Shown here one piece after another: positions 1 to 6,934 of a stretch of DNA of 10,127 nucleotides. This DNA is from an uncultured Eubacteriales bacterium (GTDB lineage: Bacteria > Bacillota > Clostridia > Oscillospirales > Acutalibacteraceae): NCBI GenBank assembly GCA_900320235.1, contig ONRO01000278.1:1-10127 (forward strand), in the 5' to 3' direction. A model generated the notes under the pieces. It searched no databases. It worked only from the letters and a program-made list of their open reading frames with translations, and was not told the DNA's origin. Numbering within the stretch: position 1 is the first letter of the stretch; each line of letters opens with the position of its first letter. The translations under genes and the position numbers were made by a program.

Positions 1-63
1 CGGCAGGTAAGACCCGGAGCCTCTGGTCAGGGGTTCGGGGGCTGAAAGCCACCGATTTCTCAT
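1..63 (-). other. G+C-rich edge block, possible start of a truncated ORF
   Basis: Reading the minus strand from the ATG at 63-61 there is no stop before the window edge (21 codons, beginning MRNRWLSAPEP). An AGGA lies only about 3 bases before the ATG, which is too close for a good ribosome binding site. The block is visibly richer in G and C than the neighbouring DUF4956 gene and contains a small GGCT/AGCC hairpin at 40-50. I cannot tell whether this is a gene start, a structured RNA or part of a repeat, because it runs off the window. Confidence 0.15.
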
Positions 64-89
64 GCTTCCTGTTTTATTGAATGTTAGTA

Positions 90-761
90 TTAAAGCTGAT
101 TTGTTGTTTCTGTGTAGGGAAGGATAGCTATTTCAAGATTGCCGTTCTTTGTTCTCAGTTCATCAATAAAAACTTTTTCCTCTGAAGGGTCCTTCATCTG
201 GATCTTGAATGAAAGTCTGAACATTGAGCCCATGCCGGTTGTTTTGACTCCGGCATTATCATATCTTACAAGATAATGCTTGAAAATCTCGTCAAATGCA
301 CCTGAATATTCGAGTGATTCTGGAATAGTGATTCTGAGCAGTCTGTCCTGAGTCATGCTTTTGTGTTCAAAGATAGGCAGGAAGGAAAGGATAAGGTAGA
401 TGATGCCGAGTGTGATCAGTATGATAACACCGTATGCGACATAACCCATTCCGAAGGCTATACCTGAGCCCATTGCAATAAGGATAGCTGCGATCTCATC
501 GACACTGCCGGGAGCACTTCTGAAACGTATCAGACCAAATGCACCGCCTACTGCAACGCCGGCACCGATATTACCGTTTACAAAGGTGATAACGGATGCG
601 ACAATGAATGGAATGATGGCAACAACCATGAAAAATCTTTTTCTTGAGCGGATCCTGAATGACATTATCCATGAGAACACGAAGCCGGAAAGTACAGCAG
701 CTCCTGCCATGATAAAGAATTCAGAAACGGTAACGGGTGTAGAATATATAGAGTCAAACAT
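90..761 (-). CDS. DUF4956 family integral membrane protein
   Basis: The product is a 223-residue membrane protein that I recognise as DUF4956. The N-terminal 130 residues hold about four hydrophobic segments (roughly 13-34, 43-61, 88-107 and 108-130). Between segments two and three is the family hallmark GAFGLIRFRS (74-83), with a basic RFR in a Gly-rich loop. Residues 135-223 form a soluble, probably cytoplasmic alpha/beta tail. The start is supported by AAAGGA 9 bases upstream. It is the last clear gene of the operon, 39 bases after the VTC polymerase gene. DUF4956 proteins are known to co-occur with VTC-domain proteins in Firmicutes and Actinobacteria, but their biochemical role is not established. 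A membrane partner, for example a polyphosphate channel or anchor, is inference from this neighbourhood. No terminator is visible in the 89 bases that follow. Confidence 0.9.
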   Translation of the reverse strand: MFDSIYSTPVTVSEFFIMAGAAVLSGFVFSWIMSFRIRSRKRFFMVVAIIPFIVASVITFVNGNIGAGVAVGGAFGLIRFRSAPGSVDEIAAILIAMGSGIAFGMGYVAYGVIILITLGIIYLILSFLPIFEHKSMTQDRLLRITIPESLEYSGAFDEIFKHYLVRYDNAGVKTTGMGSMFRLSFKIQMKDPSEEKVFIDELRTKNGNLEIAILPYTETTNQL

Positions 762-800
762 AATGTCAATTCCTTTCGATAAGTATTTTAATGACGGAGT

Positions 801-1508
801 TTATCTTTTACTGATAAGCTGCTGTCTGTAAGCTTCTCCGTATTTTGAAAAGCTGTTTTTGTATATGTGTCCTTCTGTGAGTATTGCCGAAAGCCACAGA
901 GGAACTGCCTGCTGAACCTTGACCTCAAGTATAGTAAAGCCCTTTTCGAGAAGAGAATTACCTTCCATTGAGGTTTTCAGGTTGAGCTCATCATAGCGGT
1001 ATCTGGGGTTATGATCTATGGTCAGCCGGAGATCTCCGCCGGGTTCAAAATAAGCAATTCTGTCATAGATTATCAGACAAGCCGGAACAAGGGTCTGATA
1101 ATAATCACGGAAGGTCGTTATCTCACGGTTGATCTGACCGCCTGCGCAGATATCGCCCTCACAGTCAAAGAATTTTTTCACAAGCGGTAGTGTACTCTGA
1201 ACTCTGCGCTTATAAACTATGCCGTAAGCCTTTCTTTTCAGTTCAAGGAAAACCGGAGAGCTGTCGCTCGCAATGCCGTAGGAACGCAGCCTGATTTTTT
1301 CCTTGAATGCCGGTTTATCAATAGATGTGCGTATAAGTCTGTAATCAGGTGTATCGTAATAAAGAGATGCAATAGAAGTCAGGCCGAATTTATCTATTTT
1401 CATATGTCCCACGACTTTTTTCTTGAAGAATTCCGTCTGTTCCGGGGACAGGATATATTTCATCTCATATCTTTTCATAACCACGATCGGATTTGCAACT
1501 GCTGCCAT
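801..1508 (-). CDS. VTC-domain polyphosphate polymerase
   Basis: This 235-residue soluble protein has the VTC tunnel-fold domain over its whole length. VTC domains belong to the CYTH/TTM superfamily and, in yeast Vtc4, polymerise ATP gamma-phosphate into polyphosphate. The characteristic charged strands are all visible: KRYEMKY (12-18), YYDTPDY (50-56), KEKIRLR (69-75), FLELKRK (87-93), YKRR (99-102), LRLTID (160-165), ILEVK (193-197) and SKY near the C terminus (221-223). The start at 1508 is preferred over an upstream ATG at 1556: it has a near-perfect AAGGTGGTGAG 4 bases upstream, and the longer form would add a hydrophobic extension (MTVNLFLIF) inside the kinase gene and spoil the domain boundary. 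It begins 13 bases after the histidine kinase stop and is followed by the DUF4956 gene. Polyphosphate synthesis is inferred from family and intact residues. Confidence 0.88.
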   Translation of the reverse strand: MAAVANPIVVMKRYEMKYILSPEQTEFFKKKVVGHMKIDKFGLTSIASLYYDTPDYRLIRTSIDKPAFKEKIRLRSYGIASDSSPVFLELKRKAYGIVYKRRVQSTLPLVKKFFDCEGDICAGGQINREITTFRDYYQTLVPACLIIYDRIAYFEPGGDLRLTIDHNPRYRYDELNLKTSMEGNSLLEKGFTILEVKVQQAVPLWLSAILTEGHIYKNSFSKYGEAYRQQLISKR

Positions 1509-1521
1509 AATTCTCACCACC

Positions 1522-2769
1522 TTACAGATAAATATTAAGAATAAATTTACCGTCAACTACCTTCGCAGATACTCTGCCGTTGTGCGCTGTGATTATCTGC
1601 TTGACATATGAAAGACCAAGACCGATGGAATTTTTGCCCTTTGAATTTTTAAGCGTTGTGAATCTGTCGAACACCTGGTCTACCTGACCGGAGGGCAGCT
1701 CACAGTCATTTTCCAGCGTCAGGGTTATCCTGTTTTTCTGCCTGACAAGCCTGAAGCCTGCCTGAGAAACGGAATATTTCAGAGTATTTTCTGCAAGTTC
1801 TTCAAAAGCCTTCTTGAAAGCCTCTCCGTCGCCTTCTATTAATATCTCAGGTTCAATATCAACGCTTATTGCAATATTGTTTTCTTCAAATTCAGCGCTT
1901 CTGCTGTCGATTGCTCTCATCATGATATCAGAGATATTGATTCTGGAGATCGAAAGCTTTTCTTCTCCGAGTACAGAAAATGAAGACATATCCTTGACGA
2001 TTGCGGTCATTTTTCTGACCTGTCTGTTTATGATATTGGTATTTTCAGACGGTCCGTCTCTTTTTTCGATAAGCTCTGTATTTGCATTTATTACCGTCAG
2101 GGGAAGCCTGAAATCATGTTCGACATTTGAAATGAATTTTTTCTGTCTGCGGTCTGCTTCCTCAATGGGCTTGAATATTTGTTTGCCGGCGATCAGAAGA
2201 ATTATCATGCTCAGGATCAGCATGGCAGCTCCGCCAGCGATAGATATGATAAGTATTCTGTATGACGGAAGAAGCTCTCTGCCCTGATCTATTACAGTAA
2301 CATAGGTCATACCGTCAATTTCATAAACACGGTATCTGTAATTTACATTTGTCCAGCCGACCGTCTTTCCGAGAAGTCCCTTTGCCCATTCCTGAGCTTC
2401 ATTTTCTGTCACAGCAGACATTTTGAAAACGATTTTCTGTGCATTTCCGCTGTTATCAAATGCGTAGGTAAAATATCTTATTGATGAGGACATTTCCGGG
2501 GAATCCGGCCCCATTGATTCAAGACCTCCGAATTTTTTACCTCCTGGCCGGAAGTTTTTGTTCTGATCGAACTGCTGCATATCCGACGGAGTACGATCTC
2601 TGTCTGCGCCGAACATACCCTTGTCTTCAGCTATTCTCTGTGTAATAAAATCAGCGTCATCACTTGCCATAGCGAAATTGACCATATTGATCACAGAAAG
2701 CAGCAGTGCAAGCAGGATAAACACAGCAAACTCTGCAAAAAATGCAAATTTTCTAATAACATTATTCAT
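1522..2769 (-). CDS. Sensor histidine kinase, membrane bound
   Basis: This 415-residue two-component sensor kinase has a membrane segment at about 8-33, an extracytoplasmic sensor region at about 35-170 that I cannot assign to a family, a second membrane segment at about 172-195, then the kinase core. The H box is EHDFRLPLT with His218 as phospho-acceptor; it differs from the usual HELRTPLT but keeps His, Arg and Pro. The N box is ELAENTLKYS (Asn328), and the Gly-rich lid is IGLGLS (382-387). The canonical DxGxG G1 box is not recognisable; ENDCELPSG (353-361) sits in its place, as in a number of Firmicute kinases. The gene starts inside the end of the regulator gene (8-base overlap), so translation is probably coupled, and AGGTTGGTGA precedes the ATG by 6 bases. 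The signal sensed is unknown. The neighbouring VTC/DUF4956 genes suggest phosphate or envelope stress, which is inference only. Confidence 0.9.
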   Translation of the reverse strand: MNNVIRKFAFFAEFAVFILLALLLSVINMVNFAMASDDADFITQRIAEDKGMFGADRDRTPSDMQQFDQNKNFRPGGKKFGGLESMGPDSPEMSSSIRYFTYAFDNSGNAQKIVFKMSAVTENEAQEWAKGLLGKTVGWTNVNYRYRVYEIDGMTYVTVIDQGRELLPSYRILIISIAGGAAMLILSMIILLIAGKQIFKPIEEADRRQKKFISNVEHDFRLPLTVINANTELIEKRDGPSENTNIINRQVRKMTAIVKDMSSFSVLGEEKLSISRINISDIMMRAIDSRSAEFEENNIAISVDIEPEILIEGDGEAFKKAFEELAENTLKYSVSQAGFRLVRQKNRITLTLENDCELPSGQVDQVFDRFTTLKNSKGKNSIGLGLSYVKQIITAHNGRVSAKVVDGKFILNIYL

Positions 2770-3361
2770 AGTCTGTCACCAACCTGTATCCCTGTTTCAT
2801 CACATATCTGATGCGGGTCTTTTTATTGAGCCGTTCAAGCTTATTGTTGACCGAGCCGATATAAGGTCCCGATTTTTTACTGTTAAATTCAGAATTATTT
2901 ATCAGAGCCGAAAGAACGTCTATTTCTTCGTTTGTCACTCTGATTTTATTGCAAAGCATATAGGCTCCCACATCCAGCTCGATATCAGCGAAGCTTATTT
3001 TCTGATTGCCTTTTGATTTTTTCAGCACCTCTTCAGAAAGCCTTGTAAGCTCCCCCGGAAAAAACGGAAAGCTTATATGTGCATTTGCAAGTACATTGTC
3101 AAGGAGAATATCGGAATTCACTCTTCCGGTCATCATAAGAATAACCGGACATTTTTCGGAATTCAGCATCTGTACTATATCACGTCTGTTGACCCGGGGC
3201 ATTTCGCTGCTCATAATAACCTCGTCGTATTTATCCGTGAATGCCTTGTTTATGACCTGAGCACCGTCAAAAGCTGTCGTGACCTGATTTCCGCATTGTT
3301 CGAGTATCTCACGGTATGACCATACGAAATCCCTGTCCGGGTCTGCCAAAAGTATTTTCAT
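2762..3361 (-). CDS. Atypical OmpR-type response regulator
   Basis: This 199-residue protein has an N-terminal receiver-like domain (1-115) and a shortened C-terminal winged-helix DNA-binding domain (about 120-199, ending RYVMKQGYRLV). In the receiver the acidic pocket is partly kept (ADPDRD, 6-11) and Thr78 is in place. The phospho-acceptor position, however, reads YDEVIMSSEMP, placing Ser51 where Asp is expected, and the switch Lys before Pro99 is Phe98. The winged helix lacks some of the residues normally found between the transactivation loop and recognition helix. The start at 3361 is chosen over an ATG at 3448 because AGGTGGTGA precedes it closely and MKILLADPD is the natural first receiver strand. 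It heads the operon and overlaps the kinase gene by 8 bases. It probably binds DNA, but activation by Asp phosphorylation is doubtful. It might work as a phosphorylation-independent regulator, or be controlled some other way. Confidence 0.85.
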   Translation of the reverse strand: MKILLADPDRDFVWSYREILEQCGNQVTTAFDGAQVINKAFTDKYDEVIMSSEMPRVNRRDIVQMLNSEKCPVILMMTGRVNSDILLDNVLANAHISFPFFPGELTRLSEEVLKKSKGNQKISFADIELDVGAYMLCNKIRVTNEEIDVLSALINNSEFNSKKSGPYIGSVNNKLERLNKKTRIRYVMKQGYRLVTDYE

Positions 3362-3510
3362 AATTTCACCACCTGTTATCAGATTATCCGGAAATAACCG
3401 GCACTCTTTTCTGATCCTGAGAAAACACTGGAAAAGGTCAGTTGACACACAGTGAGCTGTCTGCGCAGCCTTGCCGCTTTTTCTTCAGTGTTTCTGTAAT
3501 ATCCTTGTCT
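3362..3510 (-). other. Structured 5' leader of the regulator-kinase-VTC operon
   Basis: If transcription starts near 3510 on the minus strand, the first gene has an untranslated leader of about 150 bases. Within it, 3423-3430 (AAACACTG) and 3486-3493 (CAGTGTTT) are complementary, and the adjoining A-rich and T-rich tracts can extend the pairing. Shorter complementary pieces lie inside (GACA/TGTC around 3444-3461). There is no obvious intrinsic terminator, so I do not call a riboswitch. A minus-strand ORF of 103 codons crosses the region but looks non-coding. Confidence 0.35.
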
Positions 3511-3516
3511 GTGATT

Positions 3517-3544
3517 ATTATATTTCCTGCGGAAATACTTGAAA
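3517..3544 (-). promoter_or_regulatory. Promoter with overlapping inverted-repeat operator
   Basis: On the minus strand a TATAAT -10 box (3517-3522) lies 16 bases after a weak -35 (TTTCAA, 3539-3544). A perfect inverted repeat, TATTTCC-TGC-GGAAATA (3521-3537), fills the spacer and touches the -10 box. The weak -35 and the operator-like repeat fit a promoter controlled by a DNA-binding protein, possibly the regulator of this operon. That link is inference. Confidence 0.5.
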
Positions 3545-3639
3545 TAAACAAAGAATGAGCAAATTTTTAAAACTAAATTGAAATTTTTAAAGGAAAAGAA
3601 TTTTATTTTTTGTAGAGAAATATATATATGAAAAATGTA

Positions 3640-3679
3640 AAAAGAAGGAGCTGCCGCTTTTCTTAGTGCGACAACTCCT
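3640..3679 (-). terminator. Intrinsic terminator after the PBP gene
   Basis: AGGAG-c-TG-c-CGC (3646-3657) pairs with GCG-a-CA-a-CTCCT (3668-3679), giving a stem with two symmetric C/A mismatches and a 10-base loop. On the minus strand the hairpin is followed by TCTTTTTACATTTTT. It lies about 40 bases beyond the PBP stop codon, which makes it the natural end of the SEDS-PBP operon. Confidence 0.6.
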
Positions 3680-3718
3680 GTTTTGAGCATAATGCGACAG
3701 CGGTATCAGCATAAATGC

Positions 3719-5107
3719 TCATTCAGTATAATTTTTAGCTGCTTCGTTCAGTACGGCTGAGGCAACCGGTACAGCCGCTCTGAAGCCGGAATTGCCGTTT
3801 TCGACGATAACTGCAAATGCAAGCGGACAATTCTTGTCCTTTGTGAATCCTGTTACCCATGCATGAGCATCCTGTCCGCCGTCGCTGATCTCAGCTGTGC
3901 CTGTTTTTGCGCAGACATCAAGAGTTGATGAGAACGAGCCTTTTCCATAGTAATTCTGTACGGTATAATCCATCATTTCGGAAAGCTTGTCAGCAATATC
4001 TTTTTGCAGCATACGCTTGCCTTCTGATGAAGACCTGTCGGGAAGTGATACTCCGAATGGAGCAGACATATTCTTTATAAGCATAGGTTTTACGGGAGTT
4101 CCGCCGTTTGCGATGGCAGCAGAGCGGATCGCCATATTGATCGGAGTTTCAAGAACAGTATACTGTCCGACCCCCGACCATGCAAGGTCATTGTCATCAG
4201 CCTTTGAAACATTGTAAATGCTTTGGCCTGTGACAAGACCGTCAATTGTCCATGTATTGTTGAAGCCCATATCGCCTGCCTGTGTAGTCATCTGCTTTTT
4301 GCCAAGGTCAACGGCGAGATGAGCAAAATAACCGTTGCAGGAATACATGAGTGCATCCTTCATTTCGACATGACCGCTCACATCAAAACAGTTAATGGTT
4401 TTTCCGCCGATTTCTGTGGATCCTGTGCAGTCATATTCCCTGTGTTCAGAGTTATCAAGGAATCTGAGAGCGGCAGCTGATGTCACAAGCTTGAAGGTTG
4501 AACCGGGCGGATATGCAGAGGACAGAGCCCTGTTGAGATATGCACCGTCGTAGCACTTGTTGGTTTCGATATCCTCAGGTTTGTTGTACGGGTCGTAGGT
4601 AGGAGTGCTTGCAAGACAGAGGATATCGCCTGTTTTGTAATTGAATACAACGACAGCACCCTTGTTGCTGCCGAGAGCTTCATATGCAGCACGCTGGACA
4701 TTACTGTCGATGGTGAGCTGGATATTCTGCCCGCTGTTGAACTGTGAGGGCAGTCCCAGACCAAATACAAAGCTGTATCCGGAAAGCTCGGAACGATATC
4801 TTGTCTGGATGGCCGTTGAATTGTTGACGCTGTTGTCGCCCACGACCGGAAGACAGGCGCAGCGTGTGTTGTAATCATCATTGTATACACGCTTACCGTC
4901 GATACTCTGAGCAAGGATAACCCCGTTGCGGTCAGTAATTGTACCGCTGTTTCCGAGACCGTCGCTGTCAGAAAGATGACCGTTTGTCGGTTCGGAAGCC
5001 CATTGTGAAGCGTGAATGGAAAGATTGAATACAAAATATATGATACCGACGAAAAATGCAGCGGTAAGCAGCAATACAGGAATTGCTCTTGTTCGTGTTT
5101 TTTTCAA
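3719..5107 (-). CDS. Class B penicillin-binding protein (PbpA/FtsI-type transpeptidase)
   Basis: This 462-residue D,D-transpeptidase cross-links peptidoglycan on the outer face of the membrane. An N-terminal membrane anchor (about 9-29) is followed by a short dimerisation/pedestal region beginning SGTITDRNG (54-62). The transpeptidase domain has all three active-site motifs: STFK (Ser203 nucleophile, Lys206), SCN (256-258) and KTGT (401-404). There are no PASTA domains. Length and layout resemble actinobacterial PbpA (about 490 residues) more than large PBP2 proteins. The start is TTG at 5107-5105: AAAGGAG lies 8 bases before it and it gives the expected MKKTRTRAIP basic lead-in. An ATG at 5111-5109 overlaps it but is out of frame. 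The gene begins 52 bases after the FHA-SEDS stop, and class B PBPs work as obligate partners of SEDS glycosyltransferases. I cannot decide between elongation, division and sporulation roles. Confidence 0.93.
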   Translation of the reverse strand: MKKTRTRAIPVLLLTAAFFVGIIYFVFNLSIHASQWASEPTNGHLSDSDGLGNSGTITDRNGVILAQSIDGKRVYNDDYNTRCACLPVVGDNSVNNSTAIQTRYRSELSGYSFVFGLGLPSQFNSGQNIQLTIDSNVQRAAYEALGSNKGAVVVFNYKTGDILCLASTPTYDPYNKPEDIETNKCYDGAYLNRALSSAYPPGSTFKLVTSAAALRFLDNSEHREYDCTGSTEIGGKTINCFDVSGHVEMKDALMYSCNGYFAHLAVDLGKKQMTTQAGDMGFNNTWTIDGLVTGQSIYNVSKADDNDLAWSGVGQYTVLETPINMAIRSAAIANGGTPVKPMLIKNMSAPFGVSLPDRSSSEGKRMLQKDIADKLSEMMDYTVQNYYGKGSFSSTLDVCAKTGTAEISDGGQDAHAWVTGFTKDKNCPLAFAVIVENGNSGFRAAVPVASAVLNEAAKNYTE

Positions 5108-5159
5108 GCATATTACTCCTTTCGGATTATTATAGAACCTTTCGTCTGCTGCGGAGAAT

Positions 5160-6872
5160 TCAGCCGGGCTGTCTCTCCTGCATCTGCACAGCAGGCTCAG
5201 CAGTCTTGCGTGCAGACTTTACCTTCTGATGACGGTGCAGATATGTGCGCTCGTCAGCGGCCTTGATAAAGGCAAGAAGTCCCCAGCAGGCGGCCATACT
5301 TGTGCCGCCGTAGCTTACGAATGGCAGTGTAACACCTGTCAGCGGAAGAATATCCGTGACACCGAAAATATTGAGCGCAGACTGGAAAACGAGAAGTCCT
5401 CCGGCAGAGCATGCTGCGATAGAATAGAATGTTGAGCGGCTTCTTGTAGTAACGCCTCTTGCATAGATCATGAATCCGCCGATAACAGCAGCAGTCAGAA
5501 GAGCGATGATAAGCCCTATCTCTTCGATCATCATGCAGAAAACGAGGTCGTTTTCCGAAGCAAAGAGATATTGCAGCCATCCCTTTGAAAGACCGACACC
5601 GAAAAGCCCTCCGCTTGCAGAATAGATCAGAGAGTTTACCTGCTGATAACCTGCGCCGTCAGCATATTCCCAGACATGCCCCCATGCGGCAAAACGTTCA
5701 GCGATATATGGCTTCACCGAAAGCATGATAATAACACCGAGTACAGCAGCTGTAACAGCGAGAATGACAGTTTTCAGGTCTCCGGAACGCATGAAGGAAA
5801 TTATCAGGAATGTTACAAAGAAAATGACAGCTGTTCCGAAATCGCTCATCAGCACAAGAAGTCCAACGCTTATTGCGGAAACAATAATAAATTCTGTAAG
5901 GCTTTTCTTTGTCTGAAGGACATCAAGTGTTGAAGCGCCCACAAAGATATATGCTATTTTTGCAAATTCAGACGGCTGAACAGAAACCGGACCGAGAACG
6001 ATCCAGTTTTTCGCACCGTTGAGTGCAGTTCCGAGAACAAGGGTAGAGCCAAGCAGCAGTATTGAACCGATAGCAATGAAAAGCCGCCATTTCATGACTC
6101 TGTCCGGTACTTCGATAAACCAGATCATAAACGAATAGATAATAAGTCCCAGAACAACGGCAGCAAGCTGTACATATGCCTGCCGGGTATCCGTATTATG
6201 AGTAGCCGCAAGCATGACACCGGTGCCCGAAAGCAGCAGAGCAAGTCCCTCAAGCTCAAAATCATGCCTTTTAAAAACAGCCTTTGAAATACCGTAGAAA
6301 ATATACATCACAGCGATAAAGCCGGCTGCCGGGATCACAGCAAAGCTGTTTCCCATATTAATTACAGCCTGTGCCAGCATGAGCAGCATATAAACTGTGA
6401 TAAGTGCAAGAATGACCATAGGCGGAACCCTTTTCGGTTCCTTTTTGCTTCTTATCTGACCGGGTGTCGGAGCGCTTCTTCTCAGGACAAGCCTTGTATT
6501 GCCGAGAAGAATATTGTCGCCTACGCCGACAGGCTGCCTTCCGGTGGTTTCCTCACCGTTGACAAAGACGCCGGCTTTTGACCCGGTATCAGTAATAAAC
6601 CATCCGTCCTTGCGGCGCAGAAGCACCGCATGATCTCTTGAGACCGCAGGATCGTTTATTACAATATCGGAATTTTTACTGCGTCCGATTGAGTTTTCCC
6701 AGTACAAAACCGGATATGTAAGTGCATTATTATCATCTTCAAGAACGATGAGAGCATGTTCCTCACGTCTGCCGCCTTTAAGAGAAATAAAGCAGAGCAG
6801 AATAATAACAAATGCCACAAGCGGTTCCACGATACGGATGATAAAAGATATCAACTCACCAATGTTTTCCAT
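5160..6872 (-). CDS. FHA-SEDS fusion: FtsW/RodA-family peptidoglycan glycosyltransferase
   Basis: This 570-residue protein polymerises lipid II into glycan strands at the membrane. An initial membrane segment (about 8-31) precedes a cytoplasmic FHA phosphothreonine-binding domain (about 40-132), with the conserved residues visible: SIGRSKNSD (61-69), SRDH (78-81), DTGSKAGVFVNG (95-106). A basic linker (140-149) leads into the multi-pass SEDS domain (about 150-540). SEDS signatures are NGAKNW (285-290), QPSEFAK (299-305), GYQQVNSLIYSASGG (408-422), NDLVF with Asp442 at the conserved acidic position, EEIG (450-453) and LPFVSYGGTS (516-525). The start is supported by AAAGGGAGG 7 bases upstream. 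The PBP gene follows. By analogy with actinobacterial FhaB/RodA/PbpA, the FHA domain probably links wall synthesis to Ser/Thr kinase signalling; no kinase gene lies in this window. FtsW, RodA and SpoVE cannot be told apart with confidence here. Confidence 0.92.
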   Translation of the reverse strand: MENIGELISFIIRIVEPLVAFVIILLCFISLKGGRREEHALIVLEDDNNALTYPVLYWENSIGRSKNSDIVINDPAVSRDHAVLLRRKDGWFITDTGSKAGVFVNGEETTGRQPVGVGDNILLGNTRLVLRRSAPTPGQIRSKKEPKRVPPMVILALITVYMLLMLAQAVINMGNSFAVIPAAGFIAVMYIFYGISKAVFKRHDFELEGLALLLSGTGVMLAATHNTDTRQAYVQLAAVVLGLIIYSFMIWFIEVPDRVMKWRLFIAIGSILLLGSTLVLGTALNGAKNWIVLGPVSVQPSEFAKIAYIFVGASTLDVLQTKKSLTEFIIVSAISVGLLVLMSDFGTAVIFFVTFLIISFMRSGDLKTVILAVTAAVLGVIIMLSVKPYIAERFAAWGHVWEYADGAGYQQVNSLIYSASGGLFGVGLSKGWLQYLFASENDLVFCMMIEEIGLIIALLTAAVIGGFMIYARGVTTRSRSTFYSIAACSAGGLLVFQSALNIFGVTDILPLTGVTLPFVSYGGTSMAACWGLLAFIKAADERTYLHRHQKVKSARKTAEPAVQMQERQPG

Positions 6873-6905
6873 TTTTCAACCTCCCTTTGTATGATCATGA
6901 ATTAC

Positions 6906-6934
6906 ATTATAAAAATTTCCATCGCCATTCTGAA
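6906..6934 (-). promoter_or_regulatory. Promoter of the FHA-SEDS/PBP operon
   Basis: On the minus strand TTCAGA (6929-6934) and TATAAT (6906-6911) are separated by 17 bases. This matches sigma-A spacing with 4/6 and 6/6 consensus boxes. Transcription would begin near 6899, leaving a leader of about 27 bases that contains the AAAGGGAGG ribosome binding site. Confidence 0.65.

Noticed and set aside
1509..1556. Longer start (ATG at 1556) for the VTC polymerase
   Set aside because: It would overlap the kinase end by 35 bases and lacks the strong AAGGTGGTGAG that precedes 1508.
1814..2287. Plus-strand ORF of 157 codons inside the kinase gene
   Set aside because: Antisense shadow rich in Ser and Ile; the kinase frame carries the conserved boxes.
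3362..3448. Longer start (ATG at 3448) for the response regulator
   Set aside because: The receiver fold starts at MKILLADPD with AGGTGGTGA before 3361; the extra 29 residues do not match a receiver domain.
3379..3690. Minus-strand ORF of 103 codons between the PBP and regulator genes
   Set aside because: It crosses the PBP terminator, the -10 box and the inverted repeat. Composition follows the A+T-rich DNA (runs of Phe, Lys, Ile) and no family is recognisable.
4483..5034. Minus-strand ORF of 183 codons inside the PBP gene
   Set aside because: Shadow in another frame of a gene with all catalytic motifs; Ser/Thr-rich nonsense composition.
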